This document shows, one piece after another, positions 40,727 to 50,750 of a stretch of 64,000 nucleotides of DNA. Below the pieces are notes generated by a model. It was not told where the DNA came from. It saw only the letters and a program-made list of their open reading frames with translations, and did no database searches. Numbering within the stretch: the first letter of the stretch is position 1; every line of letters starts with the position of its first letter. The position numbers and the translations under genes are program-made. Origin of the DNA: Fimenecus sp900545625. Lineage in GTDB: Bacteria > Bacillota > Clostridia > Oscillospirales > Acutalibacteraceae. The stretch lies in contig OZ007023.1 of the NCBI GenBank assembly GCA_963931525.1, positions 372,001 through 436,000 of the forward strand, in the 5' to 3' direction.

Positions 40727-43700
40727 TTATGCTAACCCTAATTGCTTCGCCATTTCGGCGGTCTTGAGCTCTAAGAGCTTGGAAACGCCGCTCTCCTGCA
40801 TGGTCACGCCGTAGAGGACGTCCGCCTCCTCCATGGTGCCGCGGCGGTGGGTGATGAGAATAAACTGCGTGTTCTTCGTCATGCGGCGCACATACTGCGC
40901 GTAGCGTGTGACGTTCACGTCGTCGAGCGCCGCCTCGACCTCGTCAAAAATGCAGAACGGCGCGGGCGTGACCTTCAAAATGGCGAACAGCAGGGAGATC
41001 GCCGAAAGCCCTTTTTCGCCGCCGGAAAGCGGCTCGATGCTTTTGAGGTTTTTGCCCGGCGGCTGCACCTTGATCTCGATGTCGCATTCTAAGATGTCAT
41101 GCTCGTCGGAGAGCAGCAGCTGCGCGCTGCCGCCGCCGAACAGCTCGGAAAACGTTTCGCCGAACGCGCGGTTGATGCGGGCGAAACGGTCGCGGAACTG
41201 CTGCGCCATTTTTTCGGTCAGCTCGCCGATGAGCCTGTGCAGCTCTTCACGCGATTTTTCAACGTCCGCGATCTGCCCGGACAAAAATTCGTACCGCTCG
41301 GAGACCTCTTTGTATTCCTCGATCGCCGCGACGTTCACGGAGCCGAGCGCGCGGATCTGCCCTTTGAGCTCCGTCAGGCGTTTGTTCGAAGCGCCGTAGT
41401 CCTCGATCTCGATGCCCATCGCCGCCGCCTCGCGGCGCGTGAGCTGGTATTCTTCATACAGCTTTGCGATCAGGTCGTCATATTCCTTGCGCATGGCGGT
41501 CTTGCGTTCTTCCAAGCGCGCAAGCTCGCCGCTTAACCGTTCACGCTCCTCGGATTTTGCGCGTTCGAGCACGCGCAGGTCGTTCTGCTGTTTGGTAAGC
41601 CGGTCGCGCTCTGCAATAAGCGCATCGATCTGCGCACGCGACGTTGTCGTACCCGCGCGCAGCTTTTCGGCGTTTTCACGCAGGTTCCGTATGTTTTCGG
41701 CAAGCGACTCGTTTTTCCGATCGTATTCGGCGATCTCCTGCTCCAGCGCGGTATGCTTGTCCGCATGGCCCGCCCGCCGATTTTCGAGGTGCTTGATCTC
41801 GTCGGCGGCGGTCTCCATATCCTTTTCGAGCGTCAAAATCTGCAAGCTCAGCTCCGAGACCTTTGCGGAAAGCGCTTCGCGTGCCGAATCGAGCGCCGCG
41901 CGGTCGCCGGTCAGCTTTTCGAGCGCCGCTTCCTTTTCGCGCAGCTGTGCGCCAAGCGTTTCGAGCGAAGCCCGCGCCTCGGCGGCGTTTTGCAAAATGC
42001 GGTCGGCGCGGGCGCGCAGCGTCTCCTTTTCGTCGACCAGTTCTTTGACCGCGCCCGAAACGGAGGATAGCTGCTCGGCGGCCAGTTTATATTCGCCCTC
42101 ACGGCGGATCTTTTCCTCCCCCGCGCGCAAAAGATCGCCCTGCGCGCCGTCAAGGTCGGCTTTCGCGGCGGCGGCGTCTTCGGTCAGCTGCTTGCAGTCC
42201 GCCTGCATGGCGGCAAGCTCGGTCTGCGCCGCCTTTTCGGCGGTTTTGAGCTTTTCGATCTCGTTGCCGCGGCTCAAAATGCCCACGCTCTGCGCGCGCG
42301 AGCCGCCCGTCATCGAACCGCCCGCATTGATGACCTGCCCGTCCAATGTTACGATACGGAAACGGTAATTGTATTTTTTCGCCATCGCGATGGCGCAGTC
42401 CATGTCCTCGGCAACCACGGTGCGCGCAAGCTGGGCGCGGATGATCTCCGTATATTTTGCGTCGGCGGTCACCAGATCCGCCGCAAGGCTCACGAAGCCG
42501 TATTGATCCTCCAGCCCCGTTTCACGGAATTCCCGTGCGCGGATGGCGGAAATGGGCAAAAAGGTCGCGCGCCCGGCGCGGTTTTCTTTTAAGTAAGCAA
42601 TGGCGCGCTTGGCATCGTTTTCCGTTTCGGTCACGATGTGCTGCACCGCCGCGCCAAGCGCTGTTTCCACCGCCGTGGTGTATTTCGGCTTTACGGAAAT
42701 GAGCTGCGAGAGCGGCCCGTGGATGCCCCGAAGCGCCCCGCGCGAGGATTCGCGCATGACCGCCTTGACCGCGCCCTGATAGCCTTCCATGTTCTTTTCA
42801 AGGTCGGAGAGCAGGCGGATGCGGTCCTGCATTTTCTGAAGCTCCCGTTCCTTTTCGGAAAGCCGCGTGCGCATTTCCTCCGCCTTTTTCGAGCGTGAGG
42901 CAAAGCGCATGGTGTAGCCGTCCATGGCGTTTTGCAGCTCCCGGATCGTCGTTTCGCTCGCTTCCAGCGCGGCTTTTGCCTTGTCGTGCGCCGCAAGAAG
43001 CGTTTGATAGCTCTCTTCCCGCGTACCGAGAGTCTCGTCGATCGTGCGGATGCGCGTCTCGATCTCCTCTACGGAGGAATTCGCCGTTTCCGCAGTCACG
43101 CGGTCGTCTGCAATCTGCACGGACAGCGCCGAGACTGCGGCGGAAAGCTGCGCCGCTTCCTCGGAAAACCGCGCGCTGTCGGAAAGGCGCGCCTCCTGCT
43201 CGGCAGTAAGCTGCGCGAGCTTTTCTTTACAGGCGTCGCGCGCTTTCTCGCTTTCGTCAATGCGGCTTTGCGCTTCGGCGATGCGTGCATCCAAGTGCCC
43301 CGCCGTTTCCTCCTCGGCGGTGCGGTCGCGCATCAGGCGCTCAATCGCTTCCTTGTTGTGGCGGATGGAGGTCTCTTCGACCTGTACCTGTGCGTCAAGC
43401 GCTGCCGCCTGTTCCTCAAACTTCGCGCTTTCGGCGCGCACTTCTTCGATTTTTACAAGCAGCGCCTGCGTCTCCTCAGCCGCCTTATCGATCTGCGCGC
43501 CCAGATCTTCTAACTGCGCCGCCGCCTCGCCGTGCGCCGCTTCGGCGGTCGCAATTTTGTGCGACTGCTCACGCAGGCGGTCGTCGGTGCGGTCGATGGT
43601 GTAAAGCCACAGCCCGATCTCAAGCTGCTTTTTCTCCTCGGCAAGCACCAAAAACTTCTGCGCCTTTTCGCTCTGCGCTTTCAAAGGGCCTACGCGCCCC

Positions 43701-44296
43701 TCAAGCTCGGTCAGAATGTCGCGCAGGCGCAGCAGGTTTTCCTCCGCTGCGGCAAGGCGTTTGTTCGCGTCGTTGCGGCGGTAGCGGAAATGCGAGATCC
43801 CCGCCGCCTCCTCCAGCATTTCGCGGCGTTCGCCCGCTTTTGAGGACACCATATCGGCAATGCGCCCCTGCCCGACGATGGAATACCCGTCGCGGCCAAG
43901 CCCCGTATCCATAAACAGCTCGTTGATGTCGCGAAGTCTGGCGGCCTCGCCGTTGATGATGTATTCGCTTTCGCCCGAGCGGTAGTAACGGCGCGTGACC
44001 GAGACCTCGTCCGTATCCTTTTGGAGCGTGCGGTCGCGGTTGTCGAAGCGCAGCGTCACCTCGGCAAAGCCCTTGGCGCGGCGCAGATCCGTCCCCATAA
44101 AGATGACGTCCTCCATCTTTGAGCCGCGCAGGCTTTTGGTGGACTGCTCACCCAGCACCCAGCGCACCGCATCGGAAATGTTGCTTTTGCCGCTGCCGTT
44201 CGGCCCGACAACCGCCGTGATGCCCTGATTGAATTCCAGCACGGTCTTGTCCGGGAAGGACTTGAACCCCTGCATTTCCAGCGACTTTAATATCAT
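40727..44296 (-). CDS. smc: Chromosome segregation protein SMC
   Basis: 1189 residues, complete. ATP-driven DNA loop extruder that organises and segregates the chromosome. Walker A GPNGSGKSN (31-39), two long coiled coils (about 170-500 and 680-1020), a hinge (about 500-680) with GIHGPLSQLISV and GGSMTGGSR, the signature LSGGEKGLSAIS and Walker B CIFDEVEAALDD near the C-terminus. Sits between rnc and ftsY, as in Bacillus. Confidence 0.98.
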   Translation of the reverse strand: MILKSLEMQGFKSFPDKTVLEFNQGITAVVGPNGSGKSNISDAVRWVLGEQSTKSLRGSKMEDVIFMGTDLRRAKGFAEVTLRFDNRDRTLQKDTDEVSVTRRYYRSGESEYIINGEAARLRDINELFMDTGLGRDGYSIVGQGRIADMVSSKAGERREMLEEAAGISHFRYRRNDANKRLAAAEENLLRLRDILTELEGRVGPLKAQSEKAQKFLVLAEEKKQLEIGLWLYTIDRTDDRLREQSHKIATAEAAHGEAAAQLEDLGAQIDKAAEETQALLVKIEEVRAESAKFEEQAAALDAQVQVEETSIRHNKEAIERLMRDRTAEEETAGHLDARIAEAQSRIDESEKARDACKEKLAQLTAEQEARLSDSARFSEEAAQLSAAVSALSVQIADDRVTAETANSSVEEIETRIRTIDETLGTREESYQTLLAAHDKAKAALEASETTIRELQNAMDGYTMRFASRSKKAEEMRTRLSEKERELQKMQDRIRLLSDLEKNMEGYQGAVKAVMRESSRGALRGIHGPLSQLISVKPKYTTAVETALGAAVQHIVTETENDAKRAIAYLKENRAGRATFLPISAIRAREFRETGLEDQYGFVSLAADLVTADAKYTEIIRAQLARTVVAEDMDCAIAMAKKYNYRFRIVTLDGQVINAGGSMTGGSRAQSVGILSRGNEIEKLKTAEKAAQTELAAMQADCKQLTEDAAAAKADLDGAQGDLLRAGEEKIRREGEYKLAAEQLSSVSGAVKELVDEKETLRARADRILQNAAEARASLETLGAQLREKEAALEKLTGDRAALDSAREALSAKVSELSLQILTLEKDMETAADEIKHLENRRAGHADKHTALEQEIAEYDRKNESLAENIRNLRENAEKLRAGTTTSRAQIDALIAERDRLTKQQNDLRVLERAKSEERERLSGELARLEERKTAMRKEYDDLIAKLYEEYQLTRREAAAMGIEIEDYGASNKRLTELKGQIRALGSVNVAAIEEYKEVSERYEFLSGQIADVEKSREELHRLIGELTEKMAQQFRDRFARINRAFGETFSELFGGGSAQLLLSDEHDILECDIEIKVQPPGKNLKSIEPLSGGEKGLSAISLLFAILKVTPAPFCIFDEVEAALDDVNVTRYAQYVRRMTKNTQFILITHRRGTMEEADVLYGVTMQESGVSKLLELKTAEMAKQLGLA

Positions 44297-44399
44297 GTAT
44301 CCGTATCCTTTATCCGTTCGACGCTCAAAAGCGCCGGTTTCCCTTTATTTTACAACGAAACGCCGTCGCTTGCAACGCCTTTTCGTGTTTCTCGGAAGT

Positions 44400-45077
44400 T
44401 TATAGTCCCATCAGCGCAAGGGCTTCGCGCGCGGCGTCCTGCTCCGCCTTTTTCTTGCTCGGGCCGCTGCCGCGCCCGATGACGTTGCTGTTTAAGTGGA
44501 CTTCTACCTCAAAGTGCTTGTCGTGGTCGGGGCCCGATTCCGAGACGAGCACATATTCGAGCGTCTCGCCGGGATTTTTCTGTGTGACCTCCTGCAGCAT
44601 GGTCTTATAGTCCTTGAACACGGGCTTTGCCTCCACATACGGGTGCACAAAGCGCAGGACGAATTTTTTTGCGGCTTCCATCCCGCCGTCAAGATAGATC
44701 GCGGCGATGACCGCCTCAAACGCATCGGACAGCACCGAGGCACGCTCGCGCCCGCCCGTGCGCTCCTCCCCCTTGCCCAAGAGCAGGTAGTCACCGAGAC
44801 CGATCTCGCGCGCATACACATCCAGCGATTTTTCACATACGGCGTAGGCGCGCAGGCGCGTCAATTCCCCTTCGGGCACGCCCCGGTGCTCGGAAAACAG
44901 GTATTCCGCCGTGATGAAGCCCAGCACCGAGTCGCCCAAAAATTCCAGTCGCTCGTTGTCGCCTAAAGCCTCGCGCTCGTTGGCATAGGAGGAATGGGTC
45001 AGCGCGCGGTCGAGCAGGGCGGGATTTTGAAACGTATAGCCGAGTTCATTCTCCAGCGCTTTCAGATTGCGGTTCAT
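44400..45077 (-). CDS. rnc: Ribonuclease III
   Basis: 225 residues. Cleaves double-stranded RNA in rRNA processing and mRNA decay. Catalytic signature ERLEFLGDSVLGF near 42-54 with ALTHSSYANE before it, and a C-terminal dsRNA-binding domain (about 153-223; GRGSGPSKKKAEQDAAREAL). ATG with AAGGAGG 8 nt upstream, lying inside the last 32 nt of plsX, so the two are coupled. Confidence 0.97.
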   Translation of the reverse strand: MNRNLKALENELGYTFQNPALLDRALTHSSYANEREALGDNERLEFLGDSVLGFITAEYLFSEHRGVPEGELTRLRAYAVCEKSLDVYAREIGLGDYLLLGKGEERTGGRERASVLSDAFEAVIAAIYLDGGMEAAKKFVLRFVHPYVEAKPVFKDYKTMLQEVTQKNPGETLEYVLVSESGPDHDKHFEVEVHLNSNVIGRGSGPSKKKAEQDAAREALALMGL

Positions 45078-46062
45078 GCTGCAACGCCTCCTTCACCTTG
45101 CCCACCACATCCCCGTTCACGCAGTCCGCCGCCTGCCGCAGCGCGCTTTGGAACGCATAGGCGTCCGACGAGCCGTGTGCTTTGATGACCGGCTTTTGCA
45201 CGCCGAGGATCGGCGCGCCGCCGTACTGCTTATAGTCGAGTTTTTTTCGAAAGCCGTCCATGCCGGACTTTACGCCGAGGTAGGAAAGCATGGTCAGCGG
45301 ATTTTTCTTGAACATGGCTTTGATCTCATTGGACATCATTTTGGCGACGCCCTCATACATTTTGAGGATCACGTTGCCCGTAAAGCCGTCCGCGACAACG
45401 ACGTCCGCCGCGCCTAGGGGTATGTCGCGCACCTCGACGTTGCCCGTAAAATGGATGTCGGGCAGCTCGGAAAGCGCCTGATACGCTTCGATCTGCAGTT
45501 TTGTGCCCTTGGTGGGTTCCGTCCCGATGTTCGCAAGCCCCACGCGCGGATTTTCCACGCCGAGGATCTGGCGCATATAGATGTCGCCGAGCTTCGCAAA
45601 GCAGCAGAGCATCGGCACGGTGCATTCGGCGTTCGCGCCCGTGTCCACCAAAATAAACGGCGTAGTCGCAGACGGCATGACAGCACCCAAAGCCGGGCGC
45701 TTGACACCCTTGATGCGCTTGACAAGGAAGGTTGCGCCCACCAGCAGCGCGCCCGTACTGCCCGCCGAAACGAACGCATCGCCTGCGCCGTCGGCGAGTG
45801 CGCGAAGCCCCACCGCCATGGAGGTATCCTTGCCCTCTTTCAAAAGCGCGGTCGGCTGCGTCTCCATCGAGAATACGCCGTCCGCGTGCAGGATGTCCAT
45901 ACCGGAAATATCCGTACCGTCGTGCGCGGCGCAGGCTTTGATTTTCTGCGTATCGCCCACAAGCGTGATGTCATAGCCGTAGGCGCGCTTTGCCGCCGCA
46001 CAGCCCTTTAAGATCTCGGACGGCGCGTTATCGCCGCCGAAAGCGTCTGCCAAAATTCTCAT
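45046..46062 (-). CDS. plsX: Phosphate acyltransferase PlsX
   Basis: 338 residues. Makes acyl-phosphate from acyl-ACP for phospholipid synthesis. Motifs: ADAFGGDNAPSEILKG, VDTGANAECT, VANIGTEPTKG-like LANIGTEPTKG and VADGFTGNVILK. Its ATG overlaps the trmFO stop by 4 nt with AAGGAGG inside trmFO. In many Firmicutes fabD, fabG and acpP lie between plsX and rnc; here they are missing and plsX abuts rnc directly. Confidence 0.96.
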   Translation of the reverse strand: MRILADAFGGDNAPSEILKGCAAAKRAYGYDITLVGDTQKIKACAAHDGTDISGMDILHADGVFSMETQPTALLKEGKDTSMAVGLRALADGAGDAFVSAGSTGALLVGATFLVKRIKGVKRPALGAVMPSATTPFILVDTGANAECTVPMLCCFAKLGDIYMRQILGVENPRVGLANIGTEPTKGTKLQIEAYQALSELPDIHFTGNVEVRDIPLGAADVVVADGFTGNVILKMYEGVAKMMSNEIKAMFKKNPLTMLSYLGVKSGMDGFRKKLDYKQYGGAPILGVQKPVIKAHGSSDAYAFQSALRQAADCVNGDVVGKVKEALQHEPQSESAGE

Positions 46063-47375
46063 TCGCCTGTTTCCTCCTTATACGCATCCAGCGCCGCCAA
46101 CGCGCGGTCGGCGAGCGCCTGATAGCGCGCCGCCTTGTCGCGGATCTTTTCGTCGAGCGGGGGCAGCACGCCGAAATTTGCACCCATCGGCTGAAAGTCT
46201 TTGACGCTCCCGTCGCTGATATACCTTGAGAGTGCGCCCATCATGGTCGTCGCGGGGAGGATGAGCGGTTCTTTCTCTTCGAGCCTTCTCGCAGCGTTGA
46301 TCCCCGCTAAAATACCCGACGAAGCCGATTCCATGTACCCTTCCACGCCGGTGATCTGCCCCGCGAAAAAGATGTGCGGGTCAGCGCGCAGGCTGAAATC
46401 CGCCGACAAAAGCCGGGGCGAATCCAAAAACGTGTTGCGGTGCATGACCCCGTAGCGCACGAACTGTGCGTTTTTGAGCGCGGGGATCATCGAAAACACG
46501 CGCTTTTGCTCGCCGAATTTCAAATTCGTCTGGAAGCCGACGAGGTTATACATCGTGCCGGCGTTGTTTTCCTTGCGAAGCTGCAAATTCGCCCACGGGC
46601 GGTGCCCCGTTTTGGGGTCCACAAGCCCCACGGGCTTTAACGGCCCGTAGCGCATGGTGTCACGCCCGCGCGAAGCGAGCGCTTCGATGGGCATGCAGCC
46701 CTCATACACGTCGCGCCGCTCGTCAAAGCTGTGCGTTTCGGCGCGTTCGGCTGAGGTGATCGCCTCGTAAAACGCCTCGTACTGCGCCTTGTCCATCGGG
46801 CAGTTGACGTAGTCGTCCGCCCCGCCGCGGTCGTAGCGCGACTGCGTGAACGTTTCGGAAAAATCAATGCTCTCCGCTGTCACGATGGGTGCGGCAGCGT
46901 CGTAAAACGAAAGCCCCGCTTCGCCCGTGAGCCTCCGGATCGTTTCGGCGAGCGCGTCGCTTGCAAGGGGTCCTGCGGCGACGATCACAACATCCGCATC
47001 CGTCGGAAGCTCTGTGACTTCTTTATGAATGACCGTGATGCCCGCGCAGCCCTCGATCTTTTCGGTGATATACGCGGAGAACCGCTCGCGGTCCACGGCG
47101 AGCGCGCCGCCTGCGGGCACGCGCGTTTGGTACGCCGCTTCGACGCAGACGGAGGAAAATTCTGCCATTTCCGCTTTCAAAAGCCCCGCCGCGGAATTTA
47201 GGCGCTCGGCTTTTAAGGAGTTTGAGCACACAAGCTCCGCAAAGCCGTCCGCGCGGTGCGCGGGCGAGCGCTTATGCGGTTTCATTTCATAAAGCTCGAC
47301 CGCGTCGCCCCGCTTTTGCAGCTGCCACGCCGCTTCCACGCCCGCAAGCCCCGCGCCGATGACCGCTGCTTTCAT
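46059..47375 (-). CDS. trmFO: Methylenetetrahydrofolate-tRNA (uracil-5-)-methyltransferase TrmFO
   Basis: 438 residues. Folate/FAD-dependent enzyme that makes ribothymidine 54 in the tRNA T loop. FAD-binding GAGLAGVEAAWQL at the N-terminus, CSNSLKAERLNSAAGLLK, NCPMDKAQYEAFYEA and FFAGQITGVEGYMESASSG near the C-terminus. Between topA and plsX; topA-trmFO is a common Firmicutes pairing. Confidence 0.97.
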   Translation of the reverse strand: MKAAVIGAGLAGVEAAWQLQKRGDAVELYEMKPHKRSPAHRADGFAELVCSNSLKAERLNSAAGLLKAEMAEFSSVCVEAAYQTRVPAGGALAVDRERFSAYITEKIEGCAGITVIHKEVTELPTDADVVIVAAGPLASDALAETIRRLTGEAGLSFYDAAAPIVTAESIDFSETFTQSRYDRGGADDYVNCPMDKAQYEAFYEAITSAERAETHSFDERRDVYEGCMPIEALASRGRDTMRYGPLKPVGLVDPKTGHRPWANLQLRKENNAGTMYNLVGFQTNLKFGEQKRVFSMIPALKNAQFVRYGVMHRNTFLDSPRLLSADFSLRADPHIFFAGQITGVEGYMESASSGILAGINAARRLEEKEPLILPATTMMGALSRYISDGSVKDFQPMGANFGVLPPLDEKIRDKAARYQALADRALAALDAYKEETGE

Positions 47376-47378
47376 GCG

Positions 47379-49511
47379 TTACGCCTCCGCTTCGTCCTTT
47401 TTCTTGCGCTTGCGCTCCGCTTTTTTCTGGTAGCCGCAAGCCTCGTCCTCACACACAAGCAGTCCGCCGCGCCGCTTGAACAGCGATTTGCCGCACTGCG
47501 GGCAGACCTCGTCCGTGGGGACATCCCAGGTCATAAAGTTGCAGTTCGGGTAATTGTCGCAGCCGTAGAACGTGTAGCCGCGCTTGCTCTTTTTCTGGAT
47601 CACCTTGCCGCCGCACTTCGGGCAGCGCGCCGCCGTTTCGATGACGAGCGGCTTGGTGTTTTTGCACTCGGGGTAGCCGGGGCACGCCAGGAATTTGCCG
47701 TAGCGCCCGGTTTTGATGACCATCATCCGCCCACATTTTTCGCAGGGGATGTTCGTCTCATCCTCCTTGAGCTTGATCTTTACGCCCTCCATGGACGCCT
47801 TCGCCTTTTGCAGGGTCTCGTCGAACTCGTCGTAGAACGTGTGCAGCATCGCCACATAATCCACTTCGCCGTGCTCGACCTTGTCGAGGTCGCTTTCCAT
47901 GTTCGCGGTGAACTTTACGTTGACGATCTTCGGGAACTGCTCTTTTAAAAGCTTTGTGACCGCTTCGCCGAGTTCCGTGGGTTTAAGCTGCTTTTGCTCG
48001 CGCGTGACGTATTCTCGGCCCGTGATGGTCGAAACGATGGAGACATAGGTGCTGGGTCTCCCCACGCCCGTCTCTTCAAGCGTTTTGACAAGCGACGCTT
48101 CCGTATAGCGCGCGGGCGGCTGGGTGAAGTGCTGGTTGCCGCCGAGCTCTTTTAATTTGAGCGTGTCGCCGGCTTTGAGCTCGGGCAGCTGCGACGCGCT
48201 TTCTTCCTCCTCATCCGTCCCCGCGACGTACAGCTTCGTATAGCCGTCAAAGCGCACGGTGTAGCCCGCCGCCGTGAACAGGCAGAACCTGCCCGCCGCC
48301 GCGTCCGTTTCGTTCGCCCCGTGGATCTCGGCGCGCACCGTATCCTGCACGCAGTTCGCCATCAGGCTCGCCATAAAGCGCTTCCAGATGAGGGCATACA
48401 GCTTATACTGGTCGGAGGAAAGGTTCTTTTTCGCCTGCTCGGGCGTAAGGGAGGGCACCGTCGGGCGGATCGCCTCGTGCCCGTCCTGCGCGGTCGCCTT
48501 GGTCTTATAATACCGCGGCTTTTCGGGCAGGTATTCTTTTCCGAAGTTCTGTTCGATATAGGCGTTGCCTTCGGCACGCGATTCCTCGGAAATGCGCAGG
48601 GAGTCGGTACGCATATAGGTGATCAGACCCATCGCGCCGTACCCCTCGACTTCCACGCCCTCGTAAAGCTCCTGCGCGACGCGCATGGTGCGCTTGCCTT
48701 GGAAGCCGAGCTTCCGAGAAGCCTCCTGCTGCAAAGTGGAGGTCGTGAACGGCGGGGCGGGCTGACGGCGGCGCGTGCCCTTTTTGACGCTTGCCACCGT
48801 GTAAGCGGCGTCCTGCAAGCGTGCGAGGTAAAAATCGGACTGTGCCTTGTTCTCGATTTTGATCTTGCCGGTCTCGTCGCCCGCAAAGGCGGCGGCAAAT
48901 GCGCGCTTCGACGAGGGCGCCGTGAACTTCGCGTCGAGCGTCCAGTATTCTTCCGGCACGAAGGCGCGAATCTCTTCCTCGCGGTCCACGATGAGCCGCA
49001 GCGCGACAGACTGCACGCGGCCTGCGGAAAGCCCGCGGCGGATCTTCTGCGATACGAACGGGCTGAGCTTATACCCGACCAAGCGGTCTAAAATGCGGCG
49101 CGCCTGCTGGGCGTCCACCAAATCCAGGTCGATCTTTTCAGGGTGCGCCATGCCCTTTTGCACGCCCGACTTGTTGATTTCATTGAACTTGACGCGGTTT
49201 TTCTCCTCCATATCAAGCCCGAGCACCGTGGCAAGGTGCCACGAGATCGCCTCGCCCTCGCGGTCCGGGTCGGTCGCGAGGTACACGCGGTCGGCGTCCT
49301 TGACCATTTCTTTGAGCTCCTTGACGAGCTTTTCCTTGCCCTTGACGATCGTGTATTTCGGTGCGAAATCGTGTTTGACGTCCACGCTCAGCTTCGCGGC
49401 GGGCAGGTCACGGATATGCCCGACGGACGCGGTGACCTTATACCCTTTGCCGAGATATTTTTGAATGGTTTTCGCCTTGGAGGGCGACTCTACGATCACA
49501 AGATCTGCCAT
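47379..49511 (-). CDS. topA: DNA topoisomerase I
   Basis: 710 residues. Relaxes negative supercoils. Toprim domain (1-115; VIVESPSKAKTIQKYL, DPDREGEAISWHL), active-site tyrosine in GLITYMRTDSLRIS, and three C-terminal zinc ribbons (CEKCG...CPGYPEC, CPKCG...CDNYPNC, CPQCG...CEDEAC), followed by a Lys-rich tail. Complete. ATG with AGGAAGG upstream, 12 nt after dprA. Confidence 0.98.
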   Translation of the reverse strand: MADLVIVESPSKAKTIQKYLGKGYKVTASVGHIRDLPAAKLSVDVKHDFAPKYTIVKGKEKLVKELKEMVKDADRVYLATDPDREGEAISWHLATVLGLDMEEKNRVKFNEINKSGVQKGMAHPEKIDLDLVDAQQARRILDRLVGYKLSPFVSQKIRRGLSAGRVQSVALRLIVDREEEIRAFVPEEYWTLDAKFTAPSSKRAFAAAFAGDETGKIKIENKAQSDFYLARLQDAAYTVASVKKGTRRRQPAPPFTTSTLQQEASRKLGFQGKRTMRVAQELYEGVEVEGYGAMGLITYMRTDSLRISEESRAEGNAYIEQNFGKEYLPEKPRYYKTKATAQDGHEAIRPTVPSLTPEQAKKNLSSDQYKLYALIWKRFMASLMANCVQDTVRAEIHGANETDAAAGRFCLFTAAGYTVRFDGYTKLYVAGTDEEEESASQLPELKAGDTLKLKELGGNQHFTQPPARYTEASLVKTLEETGVGRPSTYVSIVSTITGREYVTREQKQLKPTELGEAVTKLLKEQFPKIVNVKFTANMESDLDKVEHGEVDYVAMLHTFYDEFDETLQKAKASMEGVKIKLKEDETNIPCEKCGRMMVIKTGRYGKFLACPGYPECKNTKPLVIETAARCPKCGGKVIQKKSKRGYTFYGCDNYPNCNFMTWDVPTDEVCPQCGKSLFKRRGGLLVCEDEACGYQKKAERKRKKKDEAEA

Positions 49512-49523
49512 AGATAAACCTTC

Positions 49524-50750
49524 CTATATTTTTCTGTATTTTCTGCCTTCCGTAAGCTCTGCGCAGCCGTACAGCTCGAGCTCGGTGAGCGCCGCCAGGC
49601 ACGCGGCCGCGGGAAGCCCCGCTTCCTCTGAAAGCACATCGATGTGCTTCGGTTCGCACGCCAGCACACGGTACACCGTGCGCGCATTTTCGCTCAGCGC
49701 GTCGGGCAAGGCTTTTGGTTCTGAACCCAGCGCGCCGGGGCCGGGCGGCGCCTTACCGTCCTTTGCCGTTTTCAGCCGCCCTGCGCTGCGTGCGTGCGGC
49801 GTTTGTGCCGTATCTTGCCCGCTCTCGCGCAGCAGCTCTCCGAACGTTTTCTCCCCGCAGGCTTCGTGCAGTTCATCGGGAAAACGGTAAAGGTACTCCT
49901 CCAACACGTCCATGGGCGAGAACACGGGCTTTGCCCCGTCGCGGATCAGGCGGTTCGCGCCGGTAAAGGCGCTGGAGATCACATCGCCCGGTACGGCAAA
50001 CAGATCGCGGCCCTGCTCCATAGCGCAGCGCGCCGTGATCAGCGACCCGCTGTGCTCGCCCGCCTCCACCACTACGGTGCCCAAAGCGAGCGCAGAGATC
50101 ACGCGGTTGCGCAGCGGGAAAGTGGTGCGCGACGCGGGCGAATAGGGGAGGAATTCGCTGATGACCGCGCCGCTGTGCGCAATCTTCCGCCGAAGCCCGC
50201 CGTTCTCACGCAGATAATCCGTCCCGAGCCCGCAGCCGAGCACGGCGATCGTTTGACCGCCCGCCCGGAGCGCGCCCTCGTGCGCGGCACTGTCCACGCC
50301 CAAAGCCCCGCCGGAAACTACGACCATGCCGCTTTTTGCCAGCGCTTCGGTCAAAAGCGAGGTAACGCGCAGTCCGTAAGCGGAAGCCCTGCGCGTACCG
50401 ACCACGGCGACCTGCGCTTCGCGCAGCAGCACCGTCTCGTCGCCCCACACAAACAGCACGGGCGGCAGGTTGCGCAGTTCCCGCAGGCGGTTCGGGTATA
50501 AAAGCGAATCCGGCGTAACGATCTTCCAGCCGTTTTGCGCACAGTCGCGCAGCACGTCCGCAGACTGCGACGGGGAAAACTTGGTGAGCGCCGTGATCTG
50601 CTTCGCCGTCAAAAGCCCCGAAAGCCGCCATTCGGCGCTGCCCGCTTCGTAAAGCCCGCGCGCCGAGCCGAAATATTGCAGAAGATCCTGCAAGGCTGCC
50701 GCCGGCCCGAGCGTGCGCAGCAGCCAGATCCAAAAAGCCGCATCGTTCAT
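49524..50750 (-). CDS. dprA: DNA-processing protein DprA
   Basis: 408 residues. Loads RecA on incoming single-stranded DNA during transformation. SAM-like N-terminal region, Rossmann core (about 100-285) with VVGTRRASAYGLRV, SGGALGVDSAAHEGAL and FPLRNRVISALA, and a C-terminal winged helix (about 345-405, HIDVLSEEAGLPAAACLAAL). ATG overlaps the upstream methyltransferase stop by 4 nt. Confidence 0.96.
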   Translation of the reverse strand: MNDAAFWIWLLRTLGPAAALQDLLQYFGSARGLYEAGSAEWRLSGLLTAKQITALTKFSPSQSADVLRDCAQNGWKIVTPDSLLYPNRLRELRNLPPVLFVWGDETVLLREAQVAVVGTRRASAYGLRVTSLLTEALAKSGMVVVSGGALGVDSAAHEGALRAGGQTIAVLGCGLGTDYLRENGGLRRKIAHSGAVISEFLPYSPASRTTFPLRNRVISALALGTVVVEAGEHSGSLITARCAMEQGRDLFAVPGDVISSAFTGANRLIRDGAKPVFSPMDVLEEYLYRFPDELHEACGEKTFGELLRESGQDTAQTPHARSAGRLKTAKDGKAPPGPGALGSEPKALPDALSENARTVYRVLACEPKHIDVLSEEAGLPAAACLAALTELELYGCAELTEGRKYRKI

